This document shows positions 5,902-9,447 of a stretch of 9,447 nt of DNA, in pieces; the first letter of the stretch is position 1; every line of letters starts with the position of its first letter. The notes under the pieces are model-generated. The model ran no database searches, was not told the origin of the DNA, and saw nothing but the letters and a program-made list of their open reading frames with translations. Where the stretch lies: the NCBI GenBank assembly GCA_934692295.1, contig CAKUTL010000057.1:1-9447 (forward strand), written 5' to 3'. Position numbers and translations under genes: made by a program. Origin of the DNA: an uncultured Candidatus Melainabacteria bacterium (GTDB taxonomy: Bacteria > Cyanobacteriota > Vampirovibrionia > Gastranaerophilales > Gastranaerophilaceae).

Positions 5902-6708
5902 TTAATTATAAATTTCGTCTTCGTTAGGGTAATTCCCATTTTTTACATCTTCATTGTATCTTTTGGCACAATTCAAGATTAGGTTTTTCATATCTCCATA
6001 TTTTCTTGCGAATTTTGGTTTAAATTCTGAGAATTTTCCAAGTAAATCATCGCAAACCATTACTTGCCCCGTGCAATATTTACCGGCTCCGCAAGAAATT
6101 GTTGGAACATTTATATTTTCAGTAATGAATTTCCCACAATCTTGGGGTGTCATTTCTAAAACTATTGAAAAAACTCCGGCTTCTTCAAGTCTTTTTGCTT
6201 GTTTTAGCATTTCTTTTGCTGCTTCTTCTGTTTTCCCTTGGATAAAATGACCTCCAATGACATTTTGAGATTGCGGAGTAAACCCAATATGCCCCATAAC
6301 CGGAACGCCCATTTGTGTTGTGCGTTTGATTAATTCAATCATATAATCATTACAACCTTCAAGTTTAACAGCGTTAGCTCCGAGTTTCACCATATTTCCA
6401 ATATTTGTTAAAGCAGATGGTATATCAATTGTGTAACTCATGAATGGCATATCAGTTACGACCATTGCATTTGTTGCTCCTTTTGCAACTGCCTTGGTGA
6501 AAATTCCCATCTCTTCTATTCCGATAGAATTTGTGTTTTCATACCCAAGTGCAACCATCGCTAAGCTATCGCCAATCAAAATTACATCTATTCCAGCTTC
6601 ATTAAAATATTTTGCGGTTGAATAATCGTATGCGGTAAGCATTGAAAATTTTTCGCCGGCTTCTTTGATTTTTCGTAATGTTCTCACTGTAACTTTTTTA
6701 ACTGCCAT
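5902..6708 (-). CDS. panB: 3-methyl-2-oxobutanoate hydroxymethyltransferase
   Basis: PanB transfers a hydroxymethyl group from 5,10-methylenetetrahydrofolate to alpha-ketoisovalerate, giving ketopantoate, the first committed step of pantothenate synthesis; it is a cytoplasmic TIM-barrel enzyme. The metal and substrate residues are in place: Asp47 in LIGDSLA, Asp86 in VVTDMPFMSY, Lys115 and Glu117 in AVKLEG, GHIGFTPQS (139-147), and the catalytic Glu185 in SIVLEMTP. At 268 residues it has the normal length. The strand after the catalytic Glu is slightly unusual: where E. coli has IGIGAG...DGQILVMHD, this has ISCGAG...TGQVMVCDD. GAGGA lies about ten bases before the ATG. It comes 25 bases after yvcK and 59 bases before panC, so the three are likely co-transcribed. 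Confidence 0.97.
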   Translation of the reverse strand: MAVKKVTVRTLRKIKEAGEKFSMLTAYDYSTAKYFNEAGIDVILIGDSLAMVALGYENTNSIGIEEMGIFTKAVAKGATNAMVVTDMPFMSYTIDIPSALTNIGNMVKLGANAVKLEGCNDYMIELIKRTTQMGVPVMGHIGFTPQSQNVIGGHFIQGKTEEAAKEMLKQAKRLEEAGVFSIVLEMTPQDCGKFITENINVPTISCGAGKYCTGQVMVCDDLLGKFSEFKPKFARKYGDMKNLILNCAKRYNEDVKNGNYPNEDEIYN

Positions 6709-6733
6709 TTTTCAAAATCCTCTTTTCTTTGAA

Positions 6734-8050
6734 TTATTTGAAAAATCCAGAAGATTTTTTCTGTTGCTTTTTGAACCAATAATATACAGCTCTTGCAACT
6801 CTTGTTGAGCTGTGTCTTACAAGACCTTCCTTACTATCTTGAATAAGTTTTTTTGCAAATATTTTTATTCCTAATTTTTTCACTTCAGGAACATCAAGTT
6901 TTACTGGGTAAGAACCAGCTTCTTGATATTTCCCAGCTAAGTTGTCAGGAAGATAATCATTTACTAAAACTGCATCTACAATTTTGTTTGAACCCGCATG
7001 TTGAATAAGCGCTTTTAAATGGTCTGAAACTGTATAATTATCAGTTTCTCCAGGTTGAGTCATAATATTACATACGTATATTTTCTTAGCTTTGGATTTG
7101 ATAATTTCTTCTGAAATTTCTCTAACTAATAGGTTTGGAATTACACTTGTGTATAAACTTCCAGGTCCTAAAATTATAAGTTCAGCATCTCTAATTGCTT
7201 GGATTACGTCTGGCAATGCTTTACAATTTGCTGGTTCTGTGAACAATCTCTTAATTTTTCCGTGAGCTTCAGGAATAGTTGATTCTCCGTGGATAATTCT
7301 GCCGTCTTCCATTTCAGCAACAAGTTTCATATCATCCAATGTTGCAGGCAGAACTCGACCTCTGATAGATAAAACTCTTGAAGATGCTCTAACTGCGGAA
7401 ACCATATCACCTGTAATATCATACAATGCTGTTAAGAATAAGTTCCCGAAACTATGACCTTCTAAGCCTTCTCCGTTTGTAAATCTGTATTTGAATAGTT
7501 TGTTAACTAAATCTTCATCATCTGCAAGTGCTGTAATACAGTGTCTAATATCACCAGGAGGTAGGATTCCCATTTCTTCTCTTAGTCTTCCAGAACTTCC
7601 ACCATCATCTCCAACACTAACGATTGCTGTTAAATTATTTGTAATGTTTTTAGCTCCGCTAAGCAACATTGATAAGCCAGTTCCGCCACCAACAGCAACG
7701 ATTCTAGGACCTCTGTTTAATTTTCTTCTTTTATAAAGGTTTTCTAATAAAACATCATTATTTCTGTCATCTTCAATATCTAATATAGATAAGTTGGTTT
7801 TTTGCCATCCTTTGAAAAATATTGCTGCACCAATCATAACAATACCAAACGCCAACCATTCAGTAGAAATTTGAGTTGCAATTTGTTGAATAAATTGCAT
7901 AGTGTTATAAATAGGTTTAAGGTCAAATAGGATTAAAATTCCGACAGTCATAAGTACTGCACCAACAAAAATTAATGCAAACCATCTTTTTACTTGTAAT
8001 CCTGGTAATAACCATCCAGCTTGTTTTGGCATCTTTATTTTCTTAATCAT
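6734..8050 (-). CDS. yvcK: YvcK/CofD-like family protein with two N-terminal membrane segments
   Basis: Members of this family (gluconeogenesis factor, formerly UPF0052) bind UDP-sugars and are needed for growth on gluconeogenic carbon and for normal cell-wall synthesis in Bacillus and mycobacteria. The CofD-like fold is clear: IVAVGGGTGLSMLLSGAK (117-134), VSVGDDGGSSGRLREE (145-160), LPPGDIRHC (163-171), EGHSFGNLF (197-205), LIILGPGSLYTSVIPNLLV (291-309) and NIMTQPGETDNYT (328-340). The B. subtilis protein lacks the first 110 residues seen here, which contain two likely membrane helices (about 23-42 and 65-80) after WLLPGLQVKRW. This anchored architecture is the one I associate with cyanobacteria and relatives. 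The usual partners rapZ and whiA are absent. It follows the PxpA-like gene by 33 bases and precedes panB by 25. A weak AAAGGGA lies about 14 bases before the chosen ATG. Confidence 0.92.
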   Translation of the reverse strand: MIKKIKMPKQAGWLLPGLQVKRWFALIFVGAVLMTVGILILFDLKPIYNTMQFIQQIATQISTEWLAFGIVMIGAAIFFKGWQKTNLSILDIEDDRNNDVLLENLYKRRKLNRGPRIVAVGGGTGLSMLLSGAKNITNNLTAIVSVGDDGGSSGRLREEMGILPPGDIRHCITALADDEDLVNKLFKYRFTNGEGLEGHSFGNLFLTALYDITGDMVSAVRASSRVLSIRGRVLPATLDDMKLVAEMEDGRIIHGESTIPEAHGKIKRLFTEPANCKALPDVIQAIRDAELIILGPGSLYTSVIPNLLVREISEEIIKSKAKKIYVCNIMTQPGETDNYTVSDHLKALIQHAGSNKIVDAVLVNDYLPDNLAGKYQEAGSYPVKLDVPEVKKLGIKIFAKKLIQDSKEGLVRHSSTRVARAVYYWFKKQQKKSSGFFK

Positions 8051-8083
8051 ACTTATCTATTTCCCTTTATCTCTTAATTTTAT

Positions 8084-8878
8084 TTATTCAACCCAGCCTG
8101 ATTTTTGTGCATTTTTGTAATTGTAAGGTAGTGGTTCTACAATTTCTCTTGCTTGAATTATCAAATCTTTTGCGTTTGATAATTTATTCGAAAAATGGAT
8201 AGAATCTGCTCTAACAACTGTTTTCCCACCTACGTTATTTGTAACTTGAGAATGTGCTAACAAGTCTTTTAATCTTTGGATAGAAATTTGAGTATTTTCT
8301 AAATCTCTAGCGGTGAAGTCAATGTTTCCGGCTTCATCATAAATCTTTTCTAAATGAACTTCATGGCATACTTGGATATTTTCATCTTCTCCTGCGGTTG
8401 CAAGATTTTCTCCTGTTGCACCATAATATACAAGCCATTTTGAACATTTTCTAATTGCTTTTGCAATGGTTTTTGAAGTTTCTAAATCTTCTGCTGCTTG
8501 ACGATACATTGCACCGTGTGGTCTTACGTGTTCAATTTCCATATGATATGCTTTTGCAAAAGTCATCAATGCTCCAACTTGGTACATAACAAGAGCTTCC
8601 AATTCATCAGAATCTAAGTCCATTTTTCTATAGCCGAAACCTTGAATATCATCAAAACCAATATGGGCACCAACGACAACATTTTTTTCTTTAGCTTCAA
8701 GTAAGGCTTCTTTTATTGTAAGAGGATCTCCGGCATGAAATCCGCATGAGATATTTACAGAACTAACGTAATCAAGAAGTCTTGTTTCTGAACTGTTTTT
8801 GTATATTCCGAAACTCTGTGCTAAATCACAGTTAAAATCTATACTTTTGATTGATTTTCTCTCTAAAACATTTTGCAT
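8084..8878 (-). CDS. LamB/YcsF (PxpA)-family protein, divergent
   Basis: The family includes PxpA, the catalytic subunit of ATP-dependent 5-oxoprolinase, which opens 5-oxoproline to glutamate with PxpB and PxpC. Family motifs are seen in order: IDFNCDLAQSFG (13-24; DLNxDLGEG in E. coli), VNISCGFHAGD (41-51), VVVGAHIGF (67-75) and HVRPHGAMYRQA (117-128). Two others are lost: the stretch around EVHLEKIYDEAGN (173-185) lacks the usual FADR, and the end reads VVRADSIHFSN (221-231) where the family normally has a terminal HGD. It is 264 residues, slightly long, with about ten extra residues before the first motif and a distinct C-terminal tail. It is first in the seven-gene cluster, and pxpB and pxpC are not beside it, contrary to the usual arrangement. 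It may be a 5-oxoprolinase subunit with partners elsewhere, or a relative with another substrate; the family is firm, the activity is not. Confidence 0.85.
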   Translation of the reverse strand: MQNVLERKSIKSIDFNCDLAQSFGIYKNSSETRLLDYVSSVNISCGFHAGDPLTIKEALLEAKEKNVVVGAHIGFDDIQGFGYRKMDLDSDELEALVMYQVGALMTFAKAYHMEIEHVRPHGAMYRQAAEDLETSKTIAKAIRKCSKWLVYYGATGENLATAGEDENIQVCHEVHLEKIYDEAGNIDFTARDLENTQISIQRLKDLLAHSQVTNNVGGKTVVRADSIHFSNKLSNAKDLIIQAREIVEPLPYNYKNAQKSGWVE

Positions 8879-8913
8879 AATAACTAATTCTCTACTAATC
8901 TAATATCTCTTTT

Positions 8914-8919
8914 ATTATA
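8914..8919 (-). promoter_or_regulatory. Probable -10 element of the seven-gene cluster
   Basis: On the minus strand TATAAT lies 35 bases before the start of the PxpA-like gene, which would give a leader of about 29 bases. No good -35 is found at 16-18 bases upstream (AGAGAT at 17), so the box itself is the only evidence. The position, between an upstream terminator and the first gene of the cluster, makes a promoter here likely. Confidence 0.4.
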
Positions 8920-9010
8920 TAACATAAAGATAATTAATCTCTATCTTAATATATTTTTTACAATGTGGAATTTTTGGTTTTAATGAGAAATATTTTCCAG
9001 AGGGGTATTT

Positions 9011-9051
9011 CAATAAGGTCTATAAGTCAATAAGTTGATAAGTCTATAAGT
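9011..9051. repeat. Tandem repeat of an 8-base unit, about five copies
   Basis: Read on the plus strand, the units are CTATAAGT (9020-9027), CAATAAGT (9028-9035), TGATAAGT (9036-9043) and CTATAAGT (9044-9051), preceded by a diverged copy CAATAAGGT with one extra base (9011-9019). The last six bases ATAAGT are constant while the first two vary. It lies in non-coding DNA between two oppositely bounded transcription units. Confidence 0.75.
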
Positions 9052-9091
9052 ATTTTACAAAATAAGGGAATTAACTCTCACAAATTTTGTC

Positions 9092-9112
9092 ATTCTGAGC
9101 GAAGCGAAGAAT
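9092..9112. repeat. Short hairpin element with GCGAAGC core
   Basis: The arms ATTCT (9092-9096) and AGAAT (9108-9112) pair perfectly. Inside them GA (9097-9098) faces GA (9106-9107), which can form tandem G-A pairs, and the centre is GC-GAA-GC (9099-9105). The core d(GCGAAGC) is known for an exceptionally stable DNA mini-hairpin with a GAA loop. The flanks TGTC before and CT after complete a sequence I recall seeing as a dispersed intergenic repeat in varied bacterial genomes, though that cannot be checked here. Confidence 0.65.
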
Positions 9113-9170
9113 CTGGCTGCTTTTTATTGGTAAACTCTATTCTCGCTAATTCAATAATATATAATTGTTC

Positions 9171-9207
9171 ACTTTTTCTTTTTTATTTCGATGAAAAAAG
9201 AAAAAGT
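9171..9207. repeat. AT-rich perfect 14-bp inverted repeat
   Basis: ACTTTTTCTTTTTT (9171-9184) and AAAAAAGAAAAAGT (9194-9207) are perfect inverted repeats around the nine bases ATTTCGATG. No T tract follows the stem on either strand beyond the stem itself, and no gene ends next to it, so it is not a normal intrinsic terminator. A second, similar A/G-rich stretch follows (9212-9226). It probably belongs to the same repeat cluster as its neighbours. Confidence 0.6.
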
Positions 9208-9240
9208 AGAACCAAAAAAGAAAAACACGAAAGATTAAAT

Positions 9241-9273
9241 GGTTCGAGTTATCAGGGGCTTTGCCCCCGAACC
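9241..9273. repeat. GC-rich two-part hairpin
   Basis: An outer stem GGTTCG (9241-9246) with CGAACC (9268-9273) encloses an inner stem GGGGC (9255-9259), loop TTT, GCCCC (9263-9267); the eight bases AGTTATCA are bulged on one side. An alternative pairs AGGGG (9254-9258) with CCCCT (9272-9276). In a very AT-rich neighbourhood this is strikingly GC-rich. No T tract follows on either strand, so termination is unlikely. The GGTTCGA start resembles a tRNA T-loop, but no tRNA can be folded around it. Confidence 0.6.
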
Positions 9274-9330
9274 CCTAAAAATGTTTATTATACTTTGCGT
9301 TGTTCTGTTTAGGCAGTATTACCCATAAAA

Positions 9331-9369
9331 CAAAACCCAGAAAATCGATTAGCGACTTTCTGGATTTTG
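9331..9369 (-). terminator. Intrinsic terminator after rpsT
   Basis: CAAAACCCAGAAA (9331-9343) pairs with TTTCTGGATTTTG (9357-9369) over 13 positions, one of them G-U in the minus-strand RNA, with a further TCG/CGA pairing inside and the loop ATTAG in plus-strand terms. On the minus strand it begins 22 bases after the rpsT stop codon and runs into TTTTGTTTTA, a suitable U-rich tail. The plus-strand reading ends in a weaker TTTTGTTTCT, so some activity in that direction is possible. Confidence 0.8.
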
Positions 9370-9391
9370 TTTCTCAATATAAGTTTTTCAA

Positions 9392-9447
9392 TTAAGCGTT
9401 AGCTGAGATTTTTTTAACTGCAAGAGTTAATCTTGATTTTTTTCTAG
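9392..9447 (-). CDS. rpsT: Small-subunit ribosomal protein bS20, C-terminal end only
   Basis: Only the last 18 codons are present, with the start off the right edge. They read RKKSRLTLAVKKISANA before the stop. The basic RKKSRL followed by a short helix and an Ala-rich end matches the C-terminus of bS20 (in E. coli AARHKANLTAQINKLA; in many others AARxKSRL), which binds the 5' domain of 16S rRNA. A separate terminator follows it directly, in keeping with rpsT as a short stand-alone unit. With so few residues another small basic protein cannot be excluded. Confidence 0.75.
   Translation of the reverse strand, partial: RKKSRLTLAVKKISANA

Larger units (their letters stand above)
8879..9391. other. 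Long intergenic region with clustered repeats and hairpins
   Basis: Between the PxpA-like gene and rpsT there are 513 bases with no credible gene. In order they hold a probable promoter (near 8914-8919), about 70 bases in which I see nothing, an 8-base tandem repeat (9011-9051), a compact hairpin with the GCGAAGC core (9092-9112), an AT-rich 14-bp inverted repeat (9171-9207), a GC-rich two-part hairpin (9241-9273), and the rpsT terminator (9331-9369). The repeats differ clearly in base composition from the surrounding AT-rich DNA, most of all the run of G and C at 9255-9275, which suggests inserted dispersed elements. Confidence 0.6.

Noticed and set aside
5954..6625. Plus-strand open frames opposite panB
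   Set aside because: The opposite strand encodes well-conserved PanB; these are shadows.
7491..7736. Plus-strand open frame opposite yvcK
   Set aside because: It lies entirely within the conserved YvcK coding sequence and has no independent support.
9171..9207. AT-rich inverted repeat as a transcription terminator
   Set aside because: The stem is only A-T pairs and one G-C-type step at a few places, with no U tract after it and no gene ending beside it.
9241..9276. Possible tRNA fragment because of GGTTCGA
   Set aside because: No acceptor, D or anticodon arm can be placed at proper distances; the sequence is better explained as a repeat hairpin.
9127..9312. Plus-strand open frame of 61 codons in the repeat cluster
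   Set aside because: It runs through the AT-rich inverted repeat and the GC-rich hairpin, lacks a ribosome binding site, and its translation simply reflects the repeats.

Overview
The window is AT-rich bacterial DNA with densely packed genes. It looks chromosomal and holds no recognisable insertion sequence, prophage or CRISPR array. The best clue to the host is the YvcK/CofD-like protein, whose two N-terminal membrane segments and 'WLLPGLxVKRW' entry sequence resemble the cyanobacterial form. A free-standing PanC, strong AT bias and two large lineage-type hypothetical proteins also fit the non-photosynthetic sister group of Cyanobacteria (Melainabacteria/Vampirovibrionia, for example gut Gastranaerophilales). 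This placement is an inference from remembered sequences, not from a search.

Layout from left to right. Positions 1-104 hold a strong minus-strand promoter and a ribosome binding site for a gene that starts just off the left edge. Positions 105-2204 (minus) encode a 699-residue basic protein of unknown function with possible membrane segments and a low-complexity tail. A 184-base divergent intergenic region contains a 9-bp perfect inverted repeat that looks like an operator, and leads into a 58-codon plus-strand gene (2389-2565) followed by a good intrinsic terminator.

From 8878 down to 2658 runs a minus-strand cluster of seven genes with gaps of 20 to 59 bases: a divergent PxpA/LamB-YcsF-like protein, YvcK, PanB, PanC, an OppF/DppF-type ABC ATPase, an unknown 263-residue protein, and SmpB. 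It is probably one transcription unit with at least one possible internal promoter. PanB and PanC supply two steps of pantothenate (coenzyme A) synthesis, YvcK regulates carbon and cell-wall metabolism, and SmpB works with tmRNA in ribosome rescue. No shared pathway links all seven.

The region 8879-9391 (513 bases) has no gene. It carries a probable promoter, an 8-base tandem repeat, three different hairpin-forming elements resembling dispersed intergenic repeats, and the terminator of the gene to its right. The right edge holds the last codons of ribosomal protein bS20 (rpsT), minus strand.

No complete new defence or mobile system is evident. The most interesting items are the unknown 699-, 263- and 58-residue proteins, the PxpA-like protein lacking family motifs, and the clustered intergenic repeats, one of which contains the unusually stable GCGAAGC DNA mini-hairpin.
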